Positions 1 to 9,982 of a DNA stretch of 64,000 bases are shown here, piece after piece (positions within the stretch are counted from its first letter, which is position 1; every line of letters begins with the position of its first letter). This DNA comes from Chloroflexi bacterium CSP1-4 (GTDB taxonomy: Bacteria; Chloroflexota; Limnocylindria; Limnocylindrales; CSP1-4). A program made the position numbers and the translations under genes. The notes under the pieces were generated by a model, which was not told the origin of the DNA, ran no database searches, and saw only the letters and a list, made by a program, of their open reading frames with translations. The stretch is taken from contig LDXM01000002.1 of the NCBI GenBank assembly GCA_001443375.1, positions 1 through 64,000 on the forward strand. Direction: 5' to 3'.

Positions 1-2
1 AG

Positions 3-89
3 GACGCCTTCATCTTCGAGCCTCGAGGGACCATCAAGATCAAGGGCAAGGGCGAACTGGCCACCTACTTACTCGTGGCGCGGCGCTGA
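3..89 (+). CDS. C-terminal fragment of a class III adenylate/guanylate cyclase-like protein (5' end outside window)
   Basis: Frame reads DAFIFEPRGTIKIKGKGELATYLLVARR*, similar to the KGKG(E/I)xxTYxL tail of class III cyclases. Confidence 0.5.
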   Translation, partial: DAFIFEPRGTIKIKGKGELATYLLVARR

Positions 90-93
90 CGCC

Positions 94-378
94 ATGCAGT
101 CCAGGGAGCTGATCTTGCGCAACCCGAGCGGTCTCCACGCCCGGCCGGCGGCACTCTTCGTCGAGGTCGCGAGCAGGTTCGGCGCCCGAATCACGGTCGA
201 GAACCTCGATCGAGGATCGCGCACGGTCGACGCGAAGTCGATCCTGCTGCTGCTGACCGCCGGCGTCCAGCGCGGCCACCGGATCCGGATCGCGGCCGAC
301 GGGCCCGACGAGGTCGAGGCGCTGCGGGCCCTCGAGGAGCTGATCGAGGCCGGCCTGGGCGAGCCGGCCGAGGGCTGA
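94..378 (+). CDS. ptsH: HPr family phosphocarrier protein
   Basis: GLHARPAALF active-site motif; AKSILLLL Ser46-like region; next to PTS EI. Confidence 0.9.
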   Translation: MQSRELILRNPSGLHARPAALFVEVASRFGARITVENLDRGSRTVDAKSILLLLTAGVQRGHRIRIAADGPDEVEALRALEELIEAGLGEPAEG

Positions 379-386
379 GGGCGCCC

Positions 387-2162
387 TCAGGCGAGGGCGC
401 CCGCCCGGAGAGCCTCGAACCTGGCCCGCACCGCGACGGCGGATGGCTCGCGGAGTGCCTCACCGGCGGCCATCCGCATCTCCGCGAAGTCGCTCCCGCG
501 GATCGTCCGCCTGACCTCGGGCAGGCTTCCCGCCGACATGCTCAACCGGGTGATCCCGAGCCCGACCAGCGCCAGCGCGGCGGTGGCGTCGCCTGCCATC
601 TCCCCGCACACCGAGAGCTCGATGCCGGCCCGCTCCGCGGCCTCGACGGATCGAGCGACGAGACCGAGGAGCGCCGGATGGAGCGAGTCCTGGTAGCGCT
701 CGAGCTGCGGGTTGCCCCGGTCGACGGCCAGCGTGTACTGGAGCAGGTCGTTCGTGCCCAGGCTGCCGAAGGCGATGCGCCCGAAGTACGAGTCGGCGAC
801 GAGGATCGCCGAGGGGATCTCGAGCATCACGCCGAGGGCGACCTCGCCGTGCGCGATGCCGTCCGCCTCCAGCCCGGCCCGGGCCCGTTCCGCCAGCTCC
901 AGGAGCGTGGCGGCGTCGGTCGCATCGGCGATCATCGGGGCCATCACCTTGACCTGTCCGTGGGCCGCGGCGCGATACGCGGCACGCAGCTGGGTCACGA
1001 AGACCTCCGGCCGGACCGCCGCGAGGCGCAAGGCGCGGACGCCCAGGAAGGGGTTCGCCTCCGGCTCGATGGGCAGGTAGGGGATCGGCTTGTCGCCGCC
1101 GACATCGAGCAGCCGGATCGTGACCGGGTGCGGCGCGAAGGCCGCGACCACGCGCCGGTATGCGTCGAGCTGCTCGTCCTCGCTGGGCGGCGTGGCGCGC
1201 TCGAGGAACAGGAACTCCGTGCGGAAGAGGCCGACGCCCCGGGCGCCGAGGGCGACGCTCCGAGCCGCCTCGTCAGGCGTGCCGATGTTGGCGAGGAGGA
1301 ACACCTCGACGCCGTCGCGGGTCACCGCCGGCAGCGCCGCTTCGGCCAGGCCGCGCGAGGCCGCCGCGTCCGCGGCCGCGGCGCGAGAAGCCAGCCGCTC
1401 GGCGACGGCCACGTCCGGATCGATGAAGACCTCCCCGGAGTCGCCGTCGATGGCGAGGACCGGGGCTCGACCCTCCAGGTGGGCACCGGCGGCGGCATCG
1501 GCGAGCGCGACGAGCAGCCCGGCCACACCGACCACCGCGGGGATCCCGTAGGCGCGCGCGAGGATGGCCGCGTGGGCGGTCTTGGAGCCGGCCTCGAGCG
1601 CCAGGCCAAGGAGCCGCTGGCGGGGCAAGGTCGCAGCCAGCGAGGGCGCCAAGTCGTGCGCGACGACGATGGCAGCCTCGTCCAGGCGCGGCACGTCGGC
1701 CTCCGGCCGTCCCGCCAGGTGCCGCGCGACTCGCGCCGCGACGTCGATGAGATCGGCCGCCCGGGCCGCCAGGAGTTCGTCGCCCAGGGCGCGGAGCTGG
1801 TCGGCCAGCTCGCCGGCCGCCCCGAGCGTCGCTGCGATGGCATCCTCCCCGCGCTCCCGGATGCGCTCGGCGCTCAGCGTGGCCAGCGCGGGATCGCGGG
1901 CCATCGCCGCCTGGGCGTCGAAGATGGCCCCCTCGTCGGGATGGCCCGAACTCGACACCCGCTCGGCAAGGCGCTCCAGGTCCCCGGCCGCCGCTTCGGC
2001 CGCCGCGGCGAGCCGGGCGATCTCCCCTTCGGCCTGCCCCGGATCGATGCGGCCGCCAGCCGGCGGAGGCTCGGGCGCCACGAGGATCCAGGGTCCACGG
2101 GCGATCCCGGAAGAGGCCGCCGTGCCGGTAAGCGACTGCACCGGCCCATTCTGCCTTGCCAT
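387..2162 (-). CDS. ptsI: PTS enzyme I (phosphoenolpyruvate-protein phosphotransferase)
   Basis: GSKTAHAAILARAYGIPAVVG phospho-His motif; LFRTEFLFLER; LLDVGGDKPIPYLP; FGSLGTNDLLQYTLAVDR; start MARQNGPVQ chosen inside the longer ORF. Confidence 0.93.
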   Translation of the reverse strand: MARQNGPVQSLTGTAASSGIARGPWILVAPEPPPAGGRIDPGQAEGEIARLAAAAEAAAGDLERLAERVSSSGHPDEGAIFDAQAAMARDPALATLSAERIRERGEDAIAATLGAAGELADQLRALGDELLAARAADLIDVAARVARHLAGRPEADVPRLDEAAIVVAHDLAPSLAATLPRQRLLGLALEAGSKTAHAAILARAYGIPAVVGVAGLLVALADAAAGAHLEGRAPVLAIDGDSGEVFIDPDVAVAERLASRAAAADAAASRGLAEAALPAVTRDGVEVFLLANIGTPDEAARSVALGARGVGLFRTEFLFLERATPPSEDEQLDAYRRVVAAFAPHPVTIRLLDVGGDKPIPYLPIEPEANPFLGVRALRLAAVRPEVFVTQLRAAYRAAAHGQVKVMAPMIADATDAATLLELAERARAGLEADGIAHGEVALGVMLEIPSAILVADSYFGRIAFGSLGTNDLLQYTLAVDRGNPQLERYQDSLHPALLGLVARSVEAAERAGIELSVCGEMAGDATAALALVGLGITRLSMSAGSLPEVRRTIRGSDFAEMRMAAGEALREPSAVAVRARFEALRAGALA

Positions 2163-2228
2163 GGGCGATCGGGGCGCGCCATACTGGAGCTGCGTCCACC
2201 GAGGGAGTCGGATGGAGGGTTGGAGTCG

Positions 2229-2759
2229 ATGGGGGACAGCGTCGGGGGCGACGGCGCGCGAGGCACCCTGTCGGACCTGCTGCCCACAGTGGCGATCCGG
2301 CTCGGGGCGTCCGCCGACGACTGGCGTGCCGCCGTCCGGGTGGCGGGCGACGCACTCGTGGCGAGCGGCGCGACATCGGACGCCTACACGGGCGAGATGA
2401 TCGCCACCGTCGAGTCCCTCGGTCCGTACATCGTCATCGCGCCGGGCGTCGCGCTGGCCCATGCGCGCCCGTCGCCGGCCGTCCACCGGGCAGGTCTGAG
2501 CCTGGTGACCCTCGTGACCCCCGTCCCCTTCGGACACCGCCAGAACGACCCCGTGCGCCTCGTGATCGGCCTCGCGTCGCCGGACGCCGAGGGGCACGTG
2601 AACGCCCTGGCGACGCTGGCTGACTTCATCGCCGACGACGACCGCCGGAGCGCGCTGCTCGACGCGCGCGATGCGGCGTCCGTCCGACACCAGATCGCGG
2701 CCTATGAGGCCCGGGAGGTCGTATCGAACGTCAAGGGAGAGGAGGGAGTCATCGCGTGA
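2229..2759 (+). CDS. PTS EIIA component (ascorbate/mannitol type)
   Basis: GVALAHARPSPAV phospho-His motif; followed by EIIB and EIIC; start MGDSVGG chosen inside the long ORF 678..2759. Confidence 0.85.
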   Translation: MGDSVGGDGARGTLSDLLPTVAIRLGASADDWRAAVRVAGDALVASGATSDAYTGEMIATVESLGPYIVIAPGVALAHARPSPAVHRAGLSLVTLVTPVPFGHRQNDPVRLVIGLASPDAEGHVNALATLADFIADDDRRSALLDARDAASVRHQIAAYEAREVVSNVKGEEGVIA

Positions 2760-3034
2760 AGATTCTCGCGGTCTGCGGCATGGGGCTCGGCAGCGGGCTC
2801 CTGCTGCGGATGCAGGCCGAGAAGGCCCTCAAGCAGCTCGGCGTGCAGGCCGACGTGGAAGTGTCCGACATGGGCTCGGCCCGCGCCCTCTCGGCGACGG
2901 CCGACCTGATCATCACCTCCGAGGAGCTGGCCCAGCAGCTCGGCAACGTCAAGCCCCGCGTCGTCACGATCACGAACTTCGTCAACCTCGCGGAGATGGT
3001 GGCGAAGCTCGAGGAGGCGCTCAAGGACCGATAA
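2756..3034 (+). CDS. PTS EIIB component (UlaB/SgaB-like)
   Basis: MKILAVCGMGLGSGLLLRM Cys phosphorylation loop; GTG start overlaps the EIIA stop. Confidence 0.88.
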   Translation: MKILAVCGMGLGSGLLLRMQAEKALKQLGVQADVEVSDMGSARALSATADLIITSEELAQQLGNVKPRVVTITNFVNLAEMVAKLEEALKDR

Positions 3035-3088
3035 GCGATCGAAGCAGGTGCGCCGGCCCAGCCCGGCGTAGAGGGAAGGAGTCAGAAC

Positions 3089-4522
3089 GTGGATCAGATC
3101 GGATACGTCGTCGAATTCCTCGCCAAGGAGGTGTTCGGCAAGCCCGCCTACCTTGTCGGGCTCATCACGCTCATCGGGCTGATCGCGGCCCGCAAGACCA
3201 CGGGCGAGGTCATCGGCGGCGCCCTCAAGGCGACGCTGGGCTTCGTCGTCCTTGGCATCGGCGCCGGCGCGGTCGTCGGCGCCCTCAACCCGCTGGGCGA
3301 GCTGATCAAGGGCGCCACCGGGGCGGAGGGCGTCGTCCCGACCAACGAGGCGATCACCGCCATCGTCACGGCGAACCCGGACTACGCCACGAACATCGCC
3401 TACGCCATGTTCTTCGGCGTGCTCCTGTCGCTCGTCATCGCTCGCCTGACGCCGCTGCGCTACGTCTTCCTCACCGGCCACCACATGCTGTTCATGGCCA
3501 CGGTCCTCACCGTCGTCCTGCTCAGCGCCAAGGTGACCGACTGGCTGGCGATCCTGACGGCGGCCCTCGGGCTGGCGACGATGATGGTCATCATGCCGGC
3601 CTTCGCGCATCCCTGGATGAAGAAGGTGACCGGCAACGAGCCGGTGGCCATGGGCCATTTCGGGACGCTCGGCTACATCGCGGGGGGCGCGGCAGGCCAG
3701 CTCTTCAAGGGGTCGAAGAGCACCGAGGAAATCAACTTCCCGAACAGCCTGCGGTTCCTGCGCGACCCGATGGTGGGCACCGCGGTCGCGATGATCTTCA
3801 TCTACCTCCTGCTCTCGATCATCTTCCTCTTCCGGGCGCCGGAGGCGACGGTGGCCGAGCTGGTCGGCTCGGGTGACATCGGGGGCGTGCTGGGCATCCT
3901 CGCCACGCAGTTCGGCCAGGCTCTCGTCTTCGGCGGCGGCGTCGCCGTCATCCTGCTCGGCGTCCGGACGATCCTCGGTGAGATCGTGCCGGCCTTCGCC
4001 GGCGTGGCCGAGAAGATCGTCCCGGGCGCGGTCCCGGCCCTCGACTGCCCGGTCTCGTTCCCGTACGCGCCGAACGCCGTGATCATCGGCTTCCTGGCCA
4101 GCGTGGTCGGGGGCCTGCTCGGATTCGGCATCCTGGCGGTCTGGCTCGGTGCGGCCTTCGCCCTACCGCTTATCCTGCCCGGGATGATCCCCCACTTCTT
4201 CACCGGCGGTGGGGCGGGCGTCTTCGGCAACGCGACCGGCGGCCGCGCCGGTGCCATGGCCGGGGGCTTCGTGAACGGCCTGCTCATCACGCTGCTGGCG
4301 GCATTCCTGGTGCCGACCATGAGCGCCATTGGTTTCCCCGGCACGACCTTCGGCGACACCGACTTCCAGTGGTTCGGTCTCGTCGTGGGCAACGTCGCGC
4401 GGATCGGCGATATCACCGCCGCGCTCGGGGTCGTCGTCGTGTGCGCGATCCTCATCCTGATCGCCAGCTGGTGGCAGCGCCGCTACGTCGAGACGGGTTG
4501 GGTCCCGGGCGGCCAGTCCTAG
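3089..4522 (+). CDS. PTS EIIC component, ascorbate-type (UlaA/SgaT-like)
   Basis: 477 aa polytopic membrane protein in EIIA-EIIB-EIIC order. Confidence 0.88.
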   Translation: MDQIGYVVEFLAKEVFGKPAYLVGLITLIGLIAARKTTGEVIGGALKATLGFVVLGIGAGAVVGALNPLGELIKGATGAEGVVPTNEAITAIVTANPDYATNIAYAMFFGVLLSLVIARLTPLRYVFLTGHHMLFMATVLTVVLLSAKVTDWLAILTAALGLATMMVIMPAFAHPWMKKVTGNEPVAMGHFGTLGYIAGGAAGQLFKGSKSTEEINFPNSLRFLRDPMVGTAVAMIFIYLLLSIIFLFRAPEATVAELVGSGDIGGVLGILATQFGQALVFGGGVAVILLGVRTILGEIVPAFAGVAEKIVPGAVPALDCPVSFPYAPNAVIIGFLASVVGGLLGFGILAVWLGAAFALPLILPGMIPHFFTGGGAGVFGNATGGRAGAMAGGFVNGLLITLLAAFLVPTMSAIGFPGTTFGDTDFQWFGLVVGNVARIGDITAALGVVVVCAILILIASWWQRRYVETGWVPGGQS

Positions 4523-4571
4523 AACTCCGACCATCGATACGGTCGCTCGCCGACCGATCGACGACCAGGAT

Positions 4572-4604
4572 CCGAAGGCCCGGGCAGCGCGCCCGGGCCT
4601 TCGG
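4572..4604 (+). terminator. Perfect 14-bp inverted repeat (stem-loop) between EIIC and second HPr
   Basis: CCGAAGGCCCGGGC-AGCGC-GCCCGGGCCTTCGG; no U-tract follows, so attenuation or RNA processing is possible. Confidence 0.55.
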
Positions 4605-4620
4605 CACAGCAGGGGCTGAG

Positions 4621-4896
4621 ATGACCTCGCACGACCTCGTGTTCCGCGACCGGTACGGCCTCCATCCCCGGGCGGCGATGCGGATCCAGCAGACGGCCGG
4701 CGCGTTCCGCTCCCGGGTCACGATCCAGAGCGTCACCGCCGGCGGCGCTCCGGTGGAGGCGCGAAGCATGATCTCGCTGGTCAGCGCGGGGATCCGGCAG
4801 GGCGACACGATCCGGCTGGCCGCCGAGGGAGAGGACGAGGCGGCGGCCGTCGCGGCGCTCCGGGCGCTGATCGAACAGGGGGTCTGTCACCCCTGA
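4621..4896 (+). CDS. HPr-like phosphocarrier protein (second copy)
   Basis: MTSHDLVFRDRYGLHPRAAMRIQ: catalytic His in GLHPRAA context; ARSMISLV Ser-site region; downstream of EIIC. Confidence 0.82.
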   Translation: MTSHDLVFRDRYGLHPRAAMRIQQTAGAFRSRVTIQSVTAGGAPVEARSMISLVSAGIRQGDTIRLAAEGEDEAAAVAALRALIEQGVCHP

Positions 4897-4915
4897 GCGT
4901 CGGCGAGCGCTCGGC

Positions 4916-6130
4916 TCAGGGCCGCGTGGGAACGCGCAGCAGCGCGCTCCCCAGCCGCAGGCCCGCCCCGGCCAGCTCGTGCTCGAGGCCCCGGCTGAGC
5001 CAGTAGCGTTCGAACAGCACCTTCCCCGCGTGCCAGGTCCGACCCGGACGACGAAGGACGACGGCCGGGTCCGGGGTGGCGAAGAAGTCACCGGCGGCGA
5101 AGCCCGCCACGCCGTTGCCGAGCTCCACCCAGCAGTAGCCGTGGCCGTCGAAGCGGCCGGCCGCGGTGCCACTCCCCAGCCGCGCGGCGATCTGCGCGGC
5201 CACGACCTCGGCCTCGGCGTGCGCGAAGACGCCAGCCTTGGGCAGGAGCTTGCCGTTGGCGAGGGTGATGGCGGTCACGTCGCCGATGGCGAAGACGTTC
5301 GGGGCGCTGGTCTCGAGCGTCTCGCGCTCGACCGGGATCCAGCCCGACGGCCCGGCCAGGCCGGAGGCGGCGACGGCCGCGGGCGGCCGGTGGGGCGGCA
5401 CCGCGGCCAGCAGGTCGAAGTCCACCGCCGACCCGTCGCTGAAGCGGACCTGGCGCGCTCCTGCGTCGTAACCCTCGACCGGGTGCCCGGGGAAGTAGCC
5501 GATGCCGCGCTGGGCAAGGAGCCCGATCACGGCCTGACCGAGGACGGGTCCCGCGACCGGCATCGGCGCCGGCTCGGGCGTATGAAGCTCGATCGTGCTC
5601 CGGTCTCGGAGGCCCCGACGGCGCAGCTCGGCGTCGATGAGGAAGGCGGCCTCATAGGGCGCCGCGGGGCATTTGAAGGGCAGCCCGCTGACGGCCACGA
5701 CGATGCGGCCGCCGGAGAAGCTCGCGAGCGCACTCGCGAATCGCTCGGCCCCGGCGAGCGTGAAGAAGTCGTGGGCCGCGTCGGCGTAACCGGGGACAGC
5801 CTCCGGGGCGAGGTCGGCGCCGAGGGCGATGACGAGCGCATCCCCGCTCAGCTCGCCGGCGTCGGTGGCCACGCGCCTCGCGCTCGGATCGAGCCCGCGA
5901 ACCTCGCTGCGGACGATCTCGATCCCGGGTCGGAGCATCTTGGCCAGCGGGCGCGAGATCGCGGCCGGCCGGCGCTGGCCGACCATGAGCCACAGGAGCG
6001 ACGGCGCGAAGACCTGCTCCGCCTCGCGCTCGACGAGGATGATCCGGTGCCGCCGATCGAGACGCCCGCGCAGCGCATCGGCGGCGGTCGCGCCGCCGAT
6101 CCCGCCCCCCAGGACCAGGATCGTCGCCAT
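4916..6130 (-). CDS. NAD(P)/FAD-dependent oxidoreductase, sulfide:quinone reductase-like
   Basis: GGGIGGATAAD Rossmann motif; VSGLPFKCPAAPYE; TSAPNVFAIGDVT. Confidence 0.85.
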   Translation of the reverse strand: MATILVLGGGIGGATAADALRGRLDRRHRIILVEREAEQVFAPSLLWLMVGQRRPAAISRPLAKMLRPGIEIVRSEVRGLDPSARRVATDAGELSGDALVIALGADLAPEAVPGYADAAHDFFTLAGAERFASALASFSGGRIVVAVSGLPFKCPAAPYEAAFLIDAELRRRGLRDRSTIELHTPEPAPMPVAGPVLGQAVIGLLAQRGIGYFPGHPVEGYDAGARQVRFSDGSAVDFDLLAAVPPHRPPAAVAASGLAGPSGWIPVERETLETSAPNVFAIGDVTAITLANGKLLPKAGVFAHAEAEVVAAQIAARLGSGTAAGRFDGHGYCWVELGNGVAGFAAGDFFATPDPAVVLRRPGRTWHAGKVLFERYWLSRGLEHELAGAGLRLGSALLRVPTRP

Positions 6131-6349
6131 GGTCGGCCTCCCCTTGCTGCACCTGCCGCAACAGAACGACATGGAGGCTACGGCGGAACGGACGCTACGG
6201 GCAACCGCAGGCGGCCGACAGGGCCGAAGGTCATCTGACGGCCCACGCCGATGTACGATCCGAGTCCCCAGCAAGGTGCGACCCTGAGTGTCTCCGCGAC
6301 CGCGTCCCCGTGCGAGGATCGACCGACCCCGGCCACGTCGGGCCGCTCG

Positions 6350-7060
6350 ATGAGCGTCCCGATGCGCTTCGACCTCTACCTCGAGTCCGGCCCCCGCCGG
6401 CGCAGGACGATGGTGCACGTGCTGGCCCTGCCGGGCTGCATCGCCACGGGCCCGACGACCGAAGAGGCGATCGAGAACGCGCCGTCCGCCATCCGCGCGC
6501 GGCTCGAGTTCCTGCGCCGCCACGGCGAGCCGGCGGCCGACCCCGAACCGCTCGAACTCGTCGTCGCCGAGCACGTCACCGAAGGCGTCTGGCTGGGCAA
6601 CGGCGCGGCGTTCTTCGAGCCCGATCGCGAACCCCTGGGCGCGGAGGAGGCGTGGCGCCAGGTGACGTGGATGGCCTGGGCACGCGAGGAGTTGATCGCG
6701 GCCGCGCGAGCGCAGCCGGGCGCGCTCATGGCCGCACCGGCCGGCGGCGGCCGGGCCGTCGGGGCGATCCTGCACCACGTGGCCGACGCGGAGCGCTCTT
6801 ACTTCACGTCGATGCTGGGATCGGTGCCCGGCCTGAACGCCGCCCTGACCGCCGTCGAGCGGTCCGGCGACGAGATCTGGGAGCCCCTGGCGCGGGCACG
6901 AGGCCTGATCGTCGAGCGTCTCGCCCTCATGTCCGACGAAGAACTGGCGCGGCTGGTGCAGAAGGGCGGCGAGCCGCGCTCCACGCGGCGGATGCTGCGC
7001 CGCATGCTCGAGCACGAGTGGGAGCACACGCTCGAGCTCCGAGCCCGCCTCGAAGCCTGA
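6350..7060 (+). CDS. Fusion protein: N-terminal HicB-like domain and C-terminal DinB-like domain
   Basis: HVLALPGCIATGPTTEEAIENAPSAIRARLEFLRRHGE (HicB-like) then AVGAILHHVADAERSYFTSML...RRMLEHEWEHTLELR (DinB-like); start MSVPMRFDLYLE, could extend to 6251. Confidence 0.7.
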   Translation: MSVPMRFDLYLESGPRRRRTMVHVLALPGCIATGPTTEEAIENAPSAIRARLEFLRRHGEPAADPEPLELVVAEHVTEGVWLGNGAAFFEPDREPLGAEEAWRQVTWMAWAREELIAAARAQPGALMAAPAGGGRAVGAILHHVADAERSYFTSMLGSVPGLNAALTAVERSGDEIWEPLARARGLIVERLALMSDEELARLVQKGGEPRSTRRMLRRMLEHEWEHTLELRARLEA

Positions 7061-7197
7061 GCCTCGCCGCGCCGCCGCCACACGCTCGAACCTCATCTCG
7101 GCGCTCAGCAGCGCCAAGGAGTTCGCCATCGCGGCCCGGTCGCACATGCCCGCGTGGTCCTTGCTAGGCTGCCCAGGATGATCGGGGCGAAGATCGC

Positions 7198-7824
7198 ATG
7201 ATCGCCGAGGGCCACACCCGCCAGGTCGGGATCCTCGTGTTCGACGAGGTCGAAGTGCTCGACATGGCCGGGCCGTTCGAGGTCTTCTCGGTCGCCTCAC
7301 GCCTGATGCTCCGGCAGCGACCCGCCGAGCCGCCGCCGTTCGGCGTCGCGCTCGTCTCGGCCGATGGCGGAACGGTCCGCGCCCGCGGCGGCCTGCGCCT
7401 GACGCCGGACCGATCGATCACCGACGCGCCGCCGTTCGACATCGTCGTCGTCCCGGGCGGGATCGTCGACGCGCCAGAGCGGGACCCGATCGTCACTTCC
7501 TGGGTCCGGGAGCGCTGGACTTCATCCGCGGTCGTCGCCTCGGTATGCACGGGGGCCTTCGTGCTCGCCGCCGCCGGGCTCCTCGACGGCCTCAAGGTCA
7601 CCACCCACCGGGAGGACCAGGCGGTCCTCGCTCGACGGTACCCGGCCGTTCGCGTGGTGGGGGACCGGCGCTGGGTGGACCACGGTCGGATCGCCACGTC
7701 CGGCGGGATCAGCGCGGGGATCGACCTGAGCCTGCACCTCGTCGGGCGGTTCCTCGGCATCGGGCACGCCCGCGCGACCGCACACCAGATGGAGTACGAC
7801 TGGCGCGAGTCACCCGCTGGCTGA
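7198..7824 (+). CDS. DJ-1/PfpI (GATase1-like) family protein
   Basis: GILVFDEVEVLDMAGPFEVFSVA; SVCTGAFVLAAAGLLDG nucleophile elbow; GGISAGIDLSLHLV. Confidence 0.88.
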   Translation: MIAEGHTRQVGILVFDEVEVLDMAGPFEVFSVASRLMLRQRPAEPPPFGVALVSADGGTVRARGGLRLTPDRSITDAPPFDIVVVPGGIVDAPERDPIVTSWVRERWTSSAVVASVCTGAFVLAAAGLLDGLKVTTHREDQAVLARRYPAVRVVGDRRWVDHGRIATSGGISAGIDLSLHLVGRFLGIGHARATAHQMEYDWRESPAG

Positions 7825-8160
7825 CCTGCGGGGTGTCCCCCGAGTGGTGGGCTCGGAGGACGGCTCCTGACGCCGACCGACCGAGCGGCGCCGCGGCGAG
7901 CTCATGGAGCAGGATCCCCGAGATCGACCGGGCGGGCCTATGCATGTCGGCCGGTCATGCGGGCGGCCGAGCCCACGCTCGTCCACCGCTCGATGAGGCC
8001 TCATCGCGAGGTGGTTCAGCGTGGAATCGAGGGCTCGGATGCCGGGGGGGCATGCGGCTGGTCACCCCGTACACGGCATTCCCAAACGCCGGCCGGTCGC
8101 GCACACTGGTGGGCATCTCGCCCTGCCGCCAGGCAGATGGGAGACGAACGGGGCTGGCCG

Positions 8161-9971
8161 ATGCGTAGTCTCCAGCGACTGAGCCTCCGCTTCAGGATCG
8201 CCGGCGGCGTCCTCGCCGGGCTGGTGGTCCTCTTCTCCTTCTTCGGCTTCCTCGCCCTCCGTACGATCGACCTGAGCATCGACGTCGCGCTCGAGGATCG
8301 CCTCCGCCTGGCGCAGATCAGTGCCGCGTCTGTCGATGAGCTCCTGGAGCACACCGCCCGGCAGCTCGAGAGGACGGCCGCCTTCGTGGCAGCCGGGCCG
8401 ACAGAGGAGGAGGAAGGGCAGGCCGCGCACGTCTACGATCTGCTCAGTGAGTTCGATCGGATCGTGCGCCTGAGCCCGGAGGGCCGCGTGCTATGGATCG
8501 TCCCGCCGCGGGCCGACGACGCCGGCTGGCCCTTCACGGAGGACGCGGCGGTCCGGGCGGCGCTCGGTCGCACAGAGACCAGCATCGTCGCGCCCTCACG
8601 GGGGATCCCGCGAATGGCCTGATCGCGATCCTGGTCACGCCGCTCGATGGGCAAGACCGCTCCGCCGGCTTCCTGGCCGGGGAGCTCCGCGCCTCGCACG
8701 CCGACGTCAACCTCCTCTCGCTCCCGCAGAACGAGGGCTCGGTTCGCTCCGAGATCGTCGATGCGGCCGGCTACATCGTCGCCGCGTCCGGCACCGGAGA
8801 GCTCGAGCGGCCGGACGAGCACGTCGCGATCCTCGCCCCGATGATCGCCAGCGGACGACCCGGGACGACGATCCACCACCTGGGGGACGGCGCCGACCAC
8901 CTCGTCGCCTTCTACCCCTTTCGATCGCGCCCGGGTGGCGTCGTCGTCGAACAGACCGAAGACGCCGCGCTCGCGATCCCCCGGGAGATGCAGCGGACGA
9001 TGCTCGTCTACGGTATCGGCGCGCTCCTCATCGCCTCGGCCGCCGCCTGGCTCCACGCCCACTCGGTCGTGCGCCCGATCCGGCGCCTCACGGGGGATGC
9101 CGCGCGAATGGCCTCCGGCGACCTGGAGAGCCCGATCGCGGTCTCCCGCGACGACGAGATCGGGGAGCTGGCCCGCCGCTTCGACGAGATGCGCGTCAAG
9201 CTGAAGGCCTCCCTCGAGGAAAGCGCCCGCTGGGCGGAGGAGCTCGAACGCCGTGTCGACGAGCGGACACGCGAGGTGGAGGAGAGGAACCGTGAGCTCA
9301 GCGCCCTCAACCGGATCCGGCGGCAGCTCCTGGCCAAGACGATCTCCGCCCAGGAGGAGGAGCGCAAGCGCCTGGCGCGGGAGCTGCACGATGACTCGGC
9401 GCAGACGCTGACCGCCGTCCTGATGACGCTCAAGACGGCCGAGGACGCGCTCCCCGCCGCCTCCCACGGCGCGCGGCAGGCGATGGACCGGAGCCGCTCC
9501 CAGCTCGAGGTGGCACTGCGCGAGATCCGCAAGGCGATCGTGGATCTGCGACCGAGCGCCCTCGACGACCTGGGTCTCGCGGCCGCGGTGCGCTCGTACG
9601 CCGACGAGCATCTGCGCCCGCTCGGCATCAAGGTCGCCCTCGAGATCGGCGGCGACGAGCAGCGCGCCACGGGCGCCGCGGCGACCGCGATCTTCCGGAT
9701 CGTCCAGGAGGCCGTCAACAACGTCGCCCGGCACTCTGGCGCCCGGCGGGCCAGGATCGCCCTCGAGTTCGGTCCCTCGGCCGTCCTCACCGTCGTCCAG
9801 GACGACGGCGCCGGCTTCGATCCAGAGAGTTTCCGGCAGCCCCACGAGAGCGGGCGCGGCCTCGGCCTGCTCGGCATGCGCGAGCGCGCCGAGCTCTTCG
9901 GTGGCGACGTCGAGATCGAGTCCGGCGCCGGGCAGGGGACGTCCGTCCGCGTCCGGATCCCCTACCCGTAG
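8161..9971 (+). pseudogene. Sensor histidine kinase (HisKA_3/NarX-like) split by an apparent frameshift
   Basis: N-terminal TM/sensor half in one frame (8161..8622), remainder with HAMP, ELHDDSAQTL and HATPase in another (8493..9971); junction near the GGGGG run 8600-8604. Confidence 0.8.
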
Positions 9972-9982
9972 GAGGGCACGCC

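Noticed and set aside
678-2228. N-terminal part of the 693-aa ORF 678..2759
   Set aside because: Antisense to enzyme I; only the portion from 2229 matches EIIA.
8433-9845. 470-aa minus-strand ORF
   Set aside because: Antisense to the histidine kinase, which has clear HisKA_3/HATPase motifs.
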